Below, one piece after another: positions 12,301 to 22,011 of a DNA stretch of 64,000 nucleotides (the stretch's first letter is position 1; each line of letters begins with the position of its first letter). The position numbers and the translations under genes are program-made. The DNA is taken from assembly GCA_025267735.1 (NCBI GenBank), contig CM046307.1:6578258-6642257 (forward strand). The letters are read 5' to 3'. This stretch comes from Mactra quadrangularis. Lineage: Eukaryota; Mollusca; Bivalvia; Venerida; Mactridae. The notes below the pieces were generated by a model, which saw nothing but the letters and a program-made list of their open reading frames with translations, was not told where the DNA came from and did no database searches.

Positions 12301-13119
12301 ATTAAGACACTATGATAAAGGACCTTGTAAAAATAAACTGGGTCATTCCAGGGCATCAGTTATATGGCATAGAACACAAGTAAGTATATACTAGTATGTT
12401 ACAATCCTAAATTCTGACTTAGTCATAGAGTTAGAAGTGATATGCAAAACTAGTCTACATCCTTCTTTATTTACATGTAGTTAGACTTGTTTTTGTATTG
12501 ACCTGTCGATATGTTCATTTCTAAATAATGATCTTTGTAGCTTATCTGGCTGTCACCGGTAGAAGTAGAGTGCATGGCCATGTGGTTATGACATTGACTG
12601 GTAATCTAGTCTCTTTTTGGATAAATTGACTGTAACCAATAGTAGGTGTGGCTAAGTCGTTACGGCATTGGACTTGTAATCATTAGATAGCCAGCTCCGT
12701 GTTGTTTTAAACATTATCCAAAACATATCTTGCTATTTGCTTTAGAAAGATGTTTTAAACTATTGATTATAATTATGAAAAACCATGTAGCATACCCAAG
12801 AGAGATCAAACTAAAAGTTGTTAGAAATTTTCACAGTCAAGCTAAAATGAATTTAATTAGTATAAATTAAACTAAACTGAAAGTATTTATAGAACATTAA
12901 TAGTTTTGTTTATAATAAATACCAAACTTTACTGTGCTGTATTGCATTGTACATTGTATTTTTGTTTGCTTTCAGGTGATTTTTATCTTTGCTGGATTCG
13001 GTGTTCTGTTACTTGTTGCCTCACCATTTTTATTACTTGCGGCTCCCTGCATACTTTGTTGTAAATGTAAAGTTTGTAAGTGTTGTGATGAAGAAGAAGG
13101 GGAACCAGCTTCAACATAA
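3260..13119 (+). CDS. RNF144A: RNF144-type RBR E3 ubiquitin-protein ligase
   Basis: Eight coding exons (3260-3397, 6569-6673, 7659-7719, 9163-9284, 10887-10981, 11772-11916, 12290-12379, 12976-13119) join in frame to 299 aa; RNF144A of vertebrates is about 292 aa. RBR ligases take ubiquitin from an E2 onto a catalytic cysteine and pass it to substrate; RNF144 proteins are anchored by a C-terminal membrane helix. RING1 spans residues 21-70 ([13 protein letters not shown]), the IBR about 100-165, and RING2/Rcat 188-217 with the catalytic Cys201 in NDGCAQMMC. One membrane helix follows at about 253-281, then a cysteine-rich [10 protein letters not shown] tail. The start is the first ATG after the acceptor at 3256 and aligns with the family start. 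The A/B paralogue assignment is less sure than the family; the tail and the FAGFG helix favour A. Exon 6 ends in a duplicated splice donor. Confidence 0.93.
3530..3822 (+). mobile_element. tRNA-derived SINE, diverged copy
   Basis: The head GCCTGCCCTGCTAGCTCATT resembles a tRNA 5' half with an A-box-like TAGCTCATTTGGTAG and a decayed B box (GGTTTGATTTCC). The tail GTGTTGCTATGGCCTTAAAC matches the SINE at 5672-5992, so the two belong to one family. Confidence 0.75.
4215..4340 (+). mobile_element. SINE fragment
   Basis: The stretch ending in GGCTGATTATACCCTTCTATGAA matches the region after the tRNA head of the better-preserved SINE at 38389-38684 (GGTTATACCCTTCCATGAAA). The head is badly decayed. 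Confidence 0.5.
4355..4701. mobile_element. MITE with ~30-bp TIRs (TTAGGGACT family), copy 1
   Basis: The left end TTAGGGACTTTTGTCAGTTA and the reverse complement of the right end, TAAGGGACTTTAGTCAGTTA, are nearly the same. A second family member lies at 54563-54922, repeated at 63281-63640 by the large duplication. There is no transposase frame. Confidence 0.7.
5672..5992 (+). mobile_element. tRNA-derived SINE with intact pol III boxes
   Basis: The 5' 75 bases mimic a tRNA, with A box TAGCTCAGTTGGTAG and B box GGGTTCGATTCCC, but they run into a long G homopolymer (about 5737-5751) and a ~250-bp body ending in TGCTACGGCGTTAAACCCAA. The body shows that it is a SINE and not a tRNA gene. Confidence 0.85.
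6569..6673 (+). CDS. RNF144A: RNF144 coding exon 2 (RING1 end)
   Basis: Acceptor TTTTTCAG ends at 6568; donor GTACGT starts at 6674. The 35 codons (residues 47-81) begin [10 protein letters not shown] and carry the [12 protein letters not shown] segment that closes RING1. Phase 0 at both ends. Confidence 0.93.
6674..7658. other. RNF144 intron 2
   Basis: No gene seen. It contains a minus-strand SINE remnant (7401-7627). A fragment near 7195-7250 (GTGAAACTATTTAAACTTCG) resembles the foldback elements at 20893-21037 and 27440-27688. Confidence 0.6.
7401..7627 (-). mobile_element. SINE, minus strand, head decayed
   Basis: Read on the minus strand, a B-box-like GGTTCGAATCCC is followed by TTATACCC...TCATGAAAATTTGACAAT and CTTGTGGAATGG...TCCAGGAAAGCC, the same order as the SINE at 38389-38684. 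The acceptor of RNF144 exon 3 lies about 30 bases beyond its head. Confidence 0.7.
7659..7719 (+). CDS. RNF144A: RNF144 coding exon 3
   Basis: Acceptor AATTTCAG ends at 7658; donor GTAGGA starts at 7720. It encodes residues 82-101 ([10 protein letters not shown]...RKIRFQK) plus the first base of Glu102. This is the RING1-IBR linker helix; the position and the FQKE end match the vertebrate LQFERE segment. Confidence 0.9.
7720..9162. other. RNF144 intron 3
   Basis: No gene or clear repeat seen. Around 8700-9110 the sequence is less AT-rich, with short CCGG/GGAC-containing stretches that may be an unrecognised old repeat. Confidence 0.4.
9163..9284 (+). CDS. RNF144A: RNF144 coding exon 4 (IBR start)
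   Basis: The acceptor (TTTGTAG) ends at 9162; donor GTAAGT starts at 9285. It completes Glu102 and encodes residues 103-142, beginning [15 protein letters not shown], which aligns with LFDPCRTWCPASTC of vertebrate RNF144A. It carries the first IBR zinc ligands. Confidence 0.92.
9302..9686. mobile_element. Non-autonomous DNA transposon, 9-bp TSD family, copy 1
   Basis: The termini are CAATCTGATTAAAACC and CGGAGATTG (6-bp inverted CAATCT/AGATTG). It is flanked by a perfect 9-bp target duplication TTTATAAGA at 9293-9301 and 9687-9695. It is 385 bp with no ORF. Hairpins lie near both ends: GATCTAAATT/AATTTAGATC on the left and AGATCCTG/CAGGATCT on the right. It is nearly identical to 31133-31530 and related to 19774-20017. 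Confidence 0.88.
9740..9966 (-). mobile_element. tRNA-derived SINE, minus strand
   Basis: On the minus strand it starts with GGTCGGTAGCGCAGTTGGTA (A box), has B box GGTTCGAATCCC, and continues with the body of the 38389-38684 family. Confidence 0.85.
10030..10285 (+). mobile_element. SINE with decayed tRNA head
   Basis: The body (CATGAAAATTTGACAATATT, TATGTGGAGAAGTTGTTGG, GAGTACTGGTTATTGAC) matches the 38389-38684 SINE. The tRNA head is barely recognisable. Confidence 0.65.
10887..10981 (+). CDS. RNF144A: RNF144 coding exon 5 (IBR end)
   Basis: Acceptor AATTTCAG ends at 10886; donor GTAAAG starts at 10982. It encodes residues 143-173, beginning [15 protein letters not shown], plus two bases of Gly174. 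The C-x4-C-x2-C-x4-H pattern completes the IBR. Confidence 0.92.
11045..11262 (+). mobile_element. tRNA-derived SINE (GTAGTGTAGTGG type)
   Basis: The head TCCGCGGTAGTGTAGTGGTT with a B-box-like GCGGGTTGGAGCC resembles a tRNA-Asp/Gly type 5' half. A ~150-bp non-tRNA body follows. The degenerate B box and the body exclude a functional tRNA gene. Confidence 0.65.
11358..11504. mobile_element. Foldback element, ~147 bp
   Basis: Arm 11358-11412 (GGCAAGTTTCCTGCTAGTG...GGTACCCTT) is complementary to arm 11455-11504 (AAGGATACCAGGGGGCAAAG...AGGAAACTC) with several mismatches. Open frames across it are a by-product of the palindrome. Confidence 0.6.
11772..11916 (+). CDS. RNF144A: RNF144 coding exon 6 (RING2 catalytic)
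   Basis: Acceptor CTTACAG ends at 11771; donor GTAAGT starts at 11917. It completes Gly174 and encodes residues 175-222, including [19 protein letters not shown] with catalytic Cys201 and [12 protein letters not shown]. The last 36 bp of the exon plus the donor are repeated 48 bp downstream, creating a second in-frame donor at 11965. Confidence 0.94.
11881..11973 (+). repeat. 48-bp tandem duplication of an exon end and its splice donor
   Basis: The block beginning CATGTATTTTGTTGG at 11881 is repeated at 11929, each copy ending in CTTGATGTAAGTATT. The period is 48 bp (16 codons) with no mismatch. Use of the second donor would insert 16 residues (VSIS plus a second [12 protein letters not shown]) in frame. 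Confidence 0.95.
12290..12379 (+). CDS. RNF144A: RNF144 coding exon 7
   Basis: The acceptor TTTTTTTTACAG ends at 12289; donor GTAAGT starts at 12380. Thirty codons (residues 223-252), beginning [19 protein letters not shown], are nearly identical to vertebrate RNF144A. Phase 0 at both ends. Confidence 0.95.
12380..12975. other. RNF144 intron 7
   Basis: Decayed tRNA-like SINE heads are visible at about 12550-12610 and 12645-12690 (GTGGCTAAGTCGTTACGGCA, GCATTGGACTTGTAATC). Nothing else was recognised. Confidence 0.45.
12976..13119 (+). CDS. RNF144A: RNF144 coding exon 8 (membrane anchor, stop)
   Basis: Acceptor CTTTCAG ends at 12975; TAA ends at 13119. It encodes residues 253-299: a hydrophobic helix ([20 protein letters not shown]), a cysteine-rich stretch [10 protein letters not shown], and an acidic tail ending GEPAST. 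It aligns with vertebrate RNF144A, except that the first Gly of the GxxxG there is Phe here. Confidence 0.94.
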   Translation: MIFIFAGFGVLLLVASPFLLLAAPCILCCKCKVCKCCDEEEGEPAST

Positions 13120-13713
13120 AAAACCATAACAACAAGTTTCCATGGTAATGATCGAATTTCAACCTGTCTCAAAGAAAACTGATTGAATGGTCACTATTTT
13201 ATTTCTGATGGTAGTTTAAATTGTACATATGTCCTACTGTGTGCAGAATATCGAAAATTGGACATTCTGTGTGGAATGTCATAAAAGTGGCATTTACTTG
13301 TGTATGAAATATGACATTCTGTGTAAAGATATACTAGTTCTTGATGGATGAGTATTTTGTGATGATATAGTTGGACATTTGTCTTATACGGCGCATGTAT
13401 TATACTGCATGATGTTTGGAGCTGGCTCTATTAAGATGCGGTATATTATATAATCAAGATTCCTTACTCAAAAGGTTTCCATGAAATATTCTTATATTTG
13501 TTTCATATGATATAATTGTATGCATTCTTGAATTATTACTATTGATGTTACAAACTAAACATTTTGATATTCAGATTAAGTACAAAATGTATATGTAATT
13601 TTGATATTTTTGGTATTAAGGCCAGTTACAAACCCTTACTGTATAATCCTTGCTGTGAATTGAACAATGCTGTTTCCTATAGCATGTCAGTCAATTTTAC
13701 GTGTAATTATTGG

Positions 13714-13900
13714 TAAATTTTATTTAACTATCAGTGGGGCATACATTAACCCTGCTGATTTAAATTCTCATTAAGATACTTCTATACTTTATATCCATAA
13801 GAATAGATATCTGTATTTATGAACGGGGATTATCTAACTATTATTGAGTATTTAAATCAGTGAGGTTAATGTATGCAGCACTGACAATTGAATAAAATTT
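13714..13900. mobile_element. Foldback MITE with ~57-bp arms, copy 1
   Basis: Left arm 13714-13770 (TAAATTTTATTTAACTATCA...CTGATTTAAATTCTCA) is the inverted match of right arm 13845-13900 (GAGTATTTAAATCAGTGAGG...GAATAAAATTT). A second copy, with its left arm amplified into a tandem array, lies at 33345-33907. It supplies the AATAAA at 13891. Confidence 0.8.
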
Positions 13901-14591
13901 CTAGTGTTAGTATGTAAATCTGAGTATAAGGTTGTAAAACATTAGAACAATCTTCATGATCATAACTCAGTTCTGTTCTTATATAGCATACAAGTATGAA
14001 CTTATTTATTACAATATAGCAACTTTACAGAATTCTGCTTCCAAATGTAGAATGCTTTCATATAAACTTCCCTTATTCCCTATTAAAAATCCATTGAGAA
14101 TAAAACATACATGTAGTTTTAAACATGAAAAAAGTAGATTTTTTTCCCTTCAAAATGCGGAAAGTTTCTAGCAGTTTAGAAAGGAAAACTATTACAGGAT
14201 ATAATAAAGTTCAAGTTAAAGTTCCATTCGAAAATGTGTAACATAAATTAATTGACTAGAATTAAATGAACAAGATAATGCTGTAGGTTATGATGAACCT
14301 GTGAGAAAACCAACAATCAGACAAACTAACAGACAAACAGAAATTTGTAAAAATGTGTTGTTTCTTCTCCTTATTCTGATCTATGTTGACTATAGGAGCT
14401 TGACCATTTTGAACATTCTCAGAATGTGATTAATCTCATGTGAAATTTTCGAGATATTTGGGATATTTTATGTTTATTTTCTATATAAGAAATTGGGATA
14501 ACCATTATTATAGTCTTTGAGACTCTAAACAATATTACATGCAGAATTTTTTTTTTTCGGTAGGATCATTATTTTACCAGATTTATCGTCA

Positions 14592-15205
14592 TATCAAGAA
14601 GGGCTTGACAGAAAACTGTAATAACTCTGACTGTTAAAAAACATTCAGAAGCAGAACTGTTCATTTATTCTTACTACACTTGTTCCGGGAATATTTTTGT
14701 CTTATAAACGGATTAGATTAAATTTGGAAGTCAATTTAATGATGTTTTCTAGCTTAAAATCTTTGTTTATACCAGATATGCCAATGCGGAACGTAGTTAA
14801 ATAAAAATGTGTGTTCACAGAACAATAAGATTTTATCTGTGTTGCACACTTTTCAGCAATATTGTGCAAAATAATTTCATTCTGCACGGATGCATCTGGT
14901 ACTATCAAGCCTTTATCATCTGAAAAACCCTGTAAATTAGAGTCCCAAATAAGAACTGTTCATTTGGAAATGTTTGGTAGGCACATTTAATAGGTTTTAT
15001 ATAAATTGCAAATAAAATGATGTTGTTGAAAAGTAAATGCATAATTTTTACATATTTAATTTACTTTTTAATATTATTTTTACTATATTCTTGAAAATTA
15101 GACTTACTAATACCCATTTAAAAATTAGAATCAATCTTTTTTATCTAACACCATTAACAAACAGTCATTTTGTGAGCTATGACATTTTTCTGTCAAGCCC
15201 TTGAT
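14592..15205. mobile_element. TIR element, ~614 bp
   Basis: Left arm 14592-14635 (TATCAAGAAGGGCTTGACAG...TCTGACTGTT) matches in inverted orientation the right arm 15160-15205 (AACAGTCATT...CTGTCAAGCCCTTGATG). No transposase frame. AGAACTGTTCATTT occurs twice inside (near 14653 and 14954). Confidence 0.6.
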
Positions 15206-15574
15206 GCACATGTATGTTATGTTGTTATCATTTCATACATATCTATTTTTTTTGTAAAAACACAAAAGGTACGGAGTGAATATTTTGTATTATACTGTTA
15301 CACATGTATATATTTGTGTATTAATCAATTGTATATTACCAGCACTATTGTATTAGTGACAGTTTGTATATTTATTGTCATATAATGTAGTTGTACCATT
15401 TTAACATCCAGATTGTAAGTTATCCTTGTATAAGTATTATAAACATGTACCTTAATATCATCAAAATTAGATCTTATATACAGCTTTGCTCCCGATATAG
15501 TAAGAAAAGTAAAGTAATGGCATTCTATATTCTAAGTTTCATAGTTATGCACATTCTCTGACTGTTTAGCTATT

Positions 15575-15830
15575 ACCCCGGATCATCAGGCTACTGGTAT
15601 TTGTCATTCTCCTTAGGGAGTCTTTTAGTGCACTTGGTGCAGCCAACAAATTGGCGCAACAGAATTATACCACCCTCATAGGTACCCATTTATATCCAGG
15701 TGGAGTGAAGCAGTTGCAGGTAAATTTCTTACTCAAGGAAGATAGTTGTGCCCCTAGTGGGATTCAAGTACAGGACCTTTCGATCCTTAAGTGGCATCCT
15801 GCTACTGGACTACTGCTGCTCATACAATCT
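15575..15830 (-). mobile_element. tRNA-derived SINE (GTAGTCCAGTGGTAGGA type), minus strand
   Basis: It is the reverse complement of the family at 17262-17570: a decayed head GAGCAGCAGTAGTCCAGTAG, then CTAGGGGCAC...TCCTTGAGTAAGAAATTTACC, ending in GGGAGTC...CCAATGACC-like motifs. Confidence 0.75.
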
Positions 15831-17261
15831 CATGATCTTGAAATGACTTTCCTGTCAGTTTAAATGTACATGTCAAAACAGTGAGTCCATTTCCTATGTT
15901 TGTATGTGACATTAGTATCACCAATGCTGTCTTAACTCTAGCTCAAAGCTGTCATTTTGGTTGTTGTATAAGAGTCCATATTAGGATACTTATGTACAAC
16001 ATCATAGAATATGAATTGTAGAAATAGACATTTAATCAAATTAAATAAAAAAGTTTTAAGATGTATTTGTCCAAGTGTATTTGTGAATGTCATTTACTTG
16101 AGTCAATTAGTATGAGGGTCTCGGCCTTTTTTTATAGAAAACTATTGAATTTTAATGGAAATACAATGGAGTAATAAGTAGTATAATTTTAATGATATTA
16201 TATGTACATGTATTTCATTTTTAACTCGATCAAAACCAGTTAATACTGTATATTATCTCTATTTGATTGTATAAATATTTTTTCATCTATAGGCATTTTT
16301 CTTAATGTGTTGACTTGCATTATTTTGTTTATAACTGAACATTTTGTTGAAGTTAGTTATGACATTATGTGGATTATGTTTGGTTATGTTCAAACAGACT
16401 TTGTAATGTTACCTTTGTTACATTTTATCTTTAAGTTGGACATCAAAGAAACAGTTTGTTTTTTAGTACAAGGTGTGATTTTGTGTGGATCAGCAAGTTT
16501 TTCCATGTTTTCTTATTAAACCGTGAGACCATATTTCATAAATACGCCAAAAAAAAGTATTTATCTGAAATGTTATATTTTTTTAAGTAATAAAAGCCAA
16601 ACAGTTATATGTTATCTCCAAATTAGCTCGCCTGGACCATTGATGCTGTTACTGTAAAAGTTTACATTCTTGAGTGTTTCAATAGCATCCATTCTTTCAT
16701 TTACCTGCCGGTCAGGTTTACTGTATATATATATTGATGTACCAGTGTAAAGTTGATATTTTGTGCAATTTCTATAATATGTCATTCATGTTGTTAATTC
16801 ACTTGTTCCATTTAGTTATAGTTGTATGTCTGTATATCACGGGTTTAGCTGAAAAGCGGTTGTTACTAAATAGAAGCAAAGAGTGAGTTACGACCATTTA
16901 GCACCAAGCCTGCGATATGAATGTTAATGTGTGAAGATCATAATTAAATCATGAATTAATTTTGTACTCCATTACTTCATTACATCTTCAATTGTTTATT
17001 ACCATATTTGATTAATATTATTTGTTGTTCTTGATTTGTTTGCTTTTTATTTTTGCTTTTTTGTACATATACAGTGCCCTCCCAATGCCTCTGGACAAAA
17101 TTCTGTTTTTTTTGGTTAAACCAATTCAAATTTTACACCAATGAAAAAAAAAAAGAAACAAATTGTTGTCTTAGCAAATAACAATTTTGATATTGATAAA
17201 AATTTTAACGTATGATTAAAACTATGTTACTTGAATGAGCTTTAATATATATTTTATATAG

Positions 17262-17570
17262 GAGCAGTAGTCCAGTGGTAGGACGCGCGCTTAGGGATCG
17301 AGAGGTCCTGGGTTCGAATCCCACTAGGGGCACTGCTAATTTCCTTGAGCAAGAAATTTACCTGCGATTGCTTGACTCCACCCAGGTGTAATTGGGTTCC
17401 TGCGAGGGTGGTATAATTCCGTTGCGCCAATTTGTCGGCTGCACTAATAAGCGGAGTAAAAAGACTCCCCAGGGAGATTGATAGATAGATACCAGTAGCC
17501 CAATGACCAGGGGTAATAGCTGTAAAGTCGGTGAAGGTGCGTAAGCATGAAGCTTAGACTATAAAATGCA
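17262..17570 (+). mobile_element. tRNA-derived SINE (GTAGTCCAGTGGTAGGA type)
   Basis: The head GGAGCAGTAGTCCAGTGGTA with a perfect B box GGTTCGAATCCC at about 17311-17322 is followed by a ~230-bp body (CCTTGAGCAAGAAATTTACC, TTGCGCCAATTTGTCGGCTG). Related minus-strand copies lie at 15575-15830 and 40330-40518. Confidence 0.85.
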
Positions 17571-18469
17571 ATTACTTTAACTATAGTAAAATACCTTGTG
17601 ATATGCATGATTAGATTGTCTAAGAAGTTGATTTGTCAGAGAACTTTTTTTAGGGTACTGTATATAAACTTATGACCATCTATGCTTTATTCATCAATGA
17701 TCAACATCTTACAAAACTTGGATGTAACCAGTTCTTTCTGAAAATGAAATTTGTAAAAGGACTCCGTTGAGATTTTTAATAACTTGCTTCCATAATGTAC
17801 TTGTAGAAAGTACTTGTAGTTTCTTACCTTTTTATCTTGGTTGATGAATAATTTAGCTCTTAGATAAATTATGACATCTTAAGTCTTTTGTTGGTCTTAA
17901 TAGTGAGTAGGTCTTAAATGTGAGTCAGTCCATTTGTCTACATAGTTTACACTTAGGTACCAAATAATATGTAGCCTGTGATTTTAGTATCTTGTTATAC
18001 ATGTATAAATTGAATTTCCGTGTAGCATACCACTTTGTTCATATCATAATTTTATACAGATTGTCTTTTAACATTGAAATATTTTGTGGTTTATTTTTTA
18101 TACATTATGTTCCATATCACAGTGTATCTATCACTTACCTACCAACCAATCAGATATGGTGGTATAACAGTTTCCAAGAAACACAGCTTATTAGTGTTAA
18201 CTTAAAGGGAGACATACATGCTTTTTGAAAGAGATTTTTTGTTGCATATTAGATCTACAGCAAGGTTTGCTTCAAGCTAGCAAATCCAAGATGACGTCTT
18301 TAGAATTGTAACAAATGAAAAAAAAAATTCAAATCAGTTATCTCTTATCACCATGATTATTCTATTTAACTGCTTTGAGGAAATATATACATTAATATAA
18401 ATATATATATCAGTTATTCAGTATTATTGAAAACAAAACAATGCCATTTTGAAAAAAAGCAGAAGTAAT

Positions 18470-18590
18470 CCAAATGATAGCTAGCGAGAAAAAAACTTGC
18501 TACATATCCCTAGCTAGCTAGCGATTCAATTTGCTTGATCGTAGCAGACCGTTCCGTAGGAAATTGTTAGGTAGTGTTACAAAGCTCTCG
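18470..18590. repeat. Degenerate TAGCGA/CTTGCTAC repeat
   Basis: TAGCTAGCGAGAAAAAAACT and CTTGCTACATATCCC resemble parts of the element at 1040-1500 and a stretch near 19575-19630 (CTTCGCAATTTC, CTTGCTACAATG). Boundaries are not clear. Confidence 0.35.
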
Positions 18591-19773
18591 CCTTGCAGAA
18601 CATGCCCATAGTCACAAAAATGACTTAAGCTGAAATGATAGGGCATCAAATAAACATCAGAGTAATTTTTTTATTAATTTGCTTGATTATTACGAGCAAG
18701 TTATGATAATGAGCATTAAAATGTTGAATTTCTCAAATTTTTTACATGTTTGAATTCATAATGACTTTATAAGAATTTCATATGGACTTAGCCAATTTCT
18801 TTATTTGGACAAACATAAATCACAAAAGAAAGATTGTTTTTGAGTTATCACATATTTTATTTATTGTTCTTGAAAAAATAGACTATCTAATAACGATTTA
18901 AAAATAAAGATGCTCATCTTTTCAATATGCAAAAAAATGCAGCTTTAATTATTACTTACTTCTTTATTACTTAAGGTGCCAATTTTAAAAGTTTTATCAT
19001 ATTTTTGTTCGGCTCCAAATTATCTTTCAGTTAAGCGAAAGTTGTGTTTTTATTGAATACTGTATTTCTTTTGAACAACAAGTAGTTGTAATTGTGTTTA
19101 TCATTTGTTTTGCATCTTCATTTAGCGCTTGCATGTATGTATATACATTTATTTTTTTGGAACATTAATATTATTTTGTATTGATTTATAACTGTACTTA
19201 TTTCTGTTGTTAAGTCATATCCTGGTGCAGAACAGTTTATTTTATATTGTGATATTTTACTATTGCAGCTCGCAATGGTGTTTATTGACAACACACAATC
19301 TGGCTTTTTGTGTACTTGCCATTGTTGTTGTATTATATATTTGGTTTACTCTAATTTTGTGATAGTGTGCTTCAGTTAAATCATTCTTGTTTTTTTTATA
19401 GCATTTAAAGATATCAGATAATGTGTATATGTGGATTTTTTGTCATGTTTTCTTTTTGTTTACTATGAATAAAACCTAATTGTTTAAATTATGTTTATCT
19501 TATTTTTATAAGTTTGATATAGTGAACTTGTAGTATTTAAATATGGAGCAAGTTGTGTAAGGGTATCACTATCTAGAGCTACTTCGCAATTTCCTCAGCA
19601 ACAACTTGCTACAATGTTTCCTTACCTAGCAGAAACCAGCTTAACACATCCATAGCACTCGGTCATTTGTGGACGCAGTAACTCAGTTTTGACACCTTGA
19701 AGCAAGAGTGTTGCCTAATGCTTGGTTAACACAAAAAGCACTTCTTAAAAGCACTCACTTTCTCTACTGCCCC

Positions 19774-20017
19774 CAGTCTGATTAAAACCTGATCTAAATT
19801 TACCCTCTGGCATACTATCTAATTTTAGATCTTATGTGGGTCAAGTTTAGGTGACCTTTTCTCATAACGATATTCATGAGTATCATGACACAATCATTAT
19901 GTTTAGTTAGATACGCATTGATTGGTCAACTCAAAGGTCATCTCCACATGGCCCTCGGAGCGAACATAGAAGATCCTATAGGACAGCATTCTATAGGATA
20001 TCTGTTAACAGAGATTG
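19774..20017. mobile_element. Non-autonomous DNA transposon, 9-bp TSD family, diverged copy
   Basis: Termini CAGTCTGATTAAAACCTGAT and GAGATTG, with a perfect 9-bp target duplication TACTGCCCC at 19765-19773 and 20018-20026. It is 244 bp, an internally deleted relative of 9302-9686 and 31133-31530 that keeps both subterminal hairpin regions. Confidence 0.85.
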
Positions 20018-20892
20018 TACTGCCCCCAGACATAATTATATTCACCAATTGTCAGATAGTTCAGTTACATAGTTCATGACAGCACACAAGGAAGGTTGAA
20101 CTTGGCCTAGCAGTGTTTGCTCTATAAAATAAGTATTTACTGACAGTTATACAAGCTAAAGATCATTGTGCTCTTTGAGACTTGGTCATAAATGTCAGAG
20201 GACCTTTTATTGGTTCAGTTAGAAAATGGCACCAGAGATAGAACCTACTGTTGGCTCACCATGGGGTATGTGAAAACTTTAGTTACACATTATTGTGCTC
20301 AGAAGGTAAAATCCACACATCGAGTTCTGAATTAGGTCTATCATGAATCTCTTAATACATGCACTGGTTTCTCAAGTTTGAAGCACAGGTAACAGTCTGA
20401 TGTATTGAACATGGTGTGGTGTAGCATTAAATGATATTCTAAGTAGTGCTAAATAGATGTATAAACTCATTCAAGGGGTTTATTTAAGATTCTTTATGTA
20501 ACTGCCTCTCAGCGGATTTCAGTATTTTAATTGTGATGATTACATTTACATGTCGGTGATAAATTAGATATGACCGGTACACATGCAATGATGAACCTAT
20601 GATGGTTTAATAAAATGAGACTAGGGCGATACATTGTACCCATGTAATACAATGCCTATTATTAACAAATGGCAACTAACAAGAAAACATTACTGGATAC
20701 AGGCAGCTTGCAACCGTAGTATTTGAAGGACCCATGTTATCTCATCTTAGGACCCATTCGTCATAAATCCCATCATGTATTGTTAAATTTTACAAAATGC
20801 TGCTCAGTTTCTTCAATATGGTTAAGATAAGACATTTTTTGGCAGTGACTATTATGATGTTAATATAATTATTCTCATTCTTGCCAAGAAAC

Positions 20893-21037
20893 AGTTTTTC
20901 CCTCCACTTTCAAAACATGAATAATTTCATGGTAACGGTTTTAAAATGTTTGTTCTCATACAATCTTGAAATTTTGATAGTGAGTAGTCAGTCACTGAAA
21001 TTATTTAAACTTTGACAGTAGAGAAAGGACTATACTG
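20893..21037. mobile_element. Foldback element related to 27440-27688
   Basis: Left GAATAATTTCATGGTAAC and right GTCACTGAAATTATTTAAACTTTGACAG are inverted matches; the right arm also matches the right arm at 27630-27688. The boundaries are approximate. Confidence 0.45.
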
Positions 21038-21284
21038 GAATCAAATTCATGTCAGATGTAAAATCTTCATAATCTTGGATTATTCTTCAAAATCAACCAA
21101 TTATTGGTTAATGTTTTCGACAAAATGTGTGTAGTTTACATAAAATATCTGTTAACATGAACAATCTGTTAACATGAACAATGAAATTAACTCATCAATG
21201 TCATGGGTTGGCAGAAGTTAAATATTATTCAATATCACAAGAACTAAACCCAAATATGCCCAACTCTGAGATAGATGGGTTCAT

Positions 21285-21290
21285 TTTATT
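21285..21290 (-). promoter_or_regulatory. Candidate RRM2 polyadenylation signal
   Basis: AATAAA on the minus strand (TTTATT on +), giving a 3' UTR of about 580 bp. The choice of this site is inference; no transcript evidence. Confidence 0.4.
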
Positions 21291-21852
21291 GTTCACATAA
21301 ACATGGGTAGTATAGAAAGGATTCAGAATAAAACTAAAGACAGGCCAATAGTTAAAACACTAAAATATATTGTTACACACAAAGTAACTAAAATACAATG
21401 TAAATACAATCAGTATAAAACAACTACATTCATGAGTAAATGAGATTATGACGAATAAATTATTACATGCACACATAATACGAGATCTCTCACACTTTAC
21501 AGATTGGCTCTTTAAAAATGTGGTAAAAAAGTAATCCAACTAAATCAAACTCAGCAATTTACATAAGTCATGATGCAACATTACATACATACAATGGTTT
21601 AAAATACTAAGGTTAAAAGATATTTAATAAATTTAGAAATGGCAAACCAATTATTTACAAAAAATAAATAAAAAACCGGTAAAAGAAATCAATGAATTTC
21701 GATGCATTATTGCACTTTAAAAATAAAATCAATTAAAACCAAAAGGCACTATTTAAGCTACACGCTGAACTCCAATGCTTTCAATTTCAAATATGATCAT
21801 TTAATAGGATGTTGAAAGTCTTATTGGCACACTTTTCTATAGTTCACTACAA

Positions 21853-22011
21853 TCAAAAATCAGCATCCAAAGTGAATGCATGACTGTCAGTATTTCCACC
21901 AGACATTACTCCCATCTTTTGATATTCACCAACACGTTTCTCAAAAAAGTTTGTTTTTCCTTCTAATGAAATATGTTCCATAAAGTCAAATGGATTTTCT
22001 TTGTTATATAG
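21853..22011 (-). CDS. RRM2: RRM2 coding exon 8 (C-terminus)
   Basis: Acceptor ATTACAG precedes 22011; TGA is at 21855-21853. Residues 332-383 include [32 protein letters not shown] and the R1-binding end FTLDADF. Confidence 0.97.
   Translation of the reverse strand, partial: LYNKENPFDFMEHISLEGKTNFFEKRVGEYQKMGVMSGGNTDSHAFTLDADF

Larger units (their letters stand above)
13120..21852. other. Convergent intergenic region RNF144-RRM2 (both 3' UTRs)
   Basis: It must contain both 3' UTRs. For RNF144 the first AATAAA is at 13891, inside a foldback element; for RRM2 a minus-strand AATAAA lies at 21285-21290. Repeats present: foldbacks at 13714-13900, 14592-15205 and 20893-21037, SINEs at 15575-15830 (-) and 17262-17570 (+), and a DNA element at 19774-20017. 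No coding exon was recognised. The 70-78 codon frames near 16.3 kb and 18.0 kb lack splice context and recognisable similarity. Confidence 0.6.

Noticed and set aside
21139..21183. Short direct repeat CTGTTAACATGAACAAT
   Set aside because: A single 20-bp-scale repeat in AT-rich DNA; no element structure.
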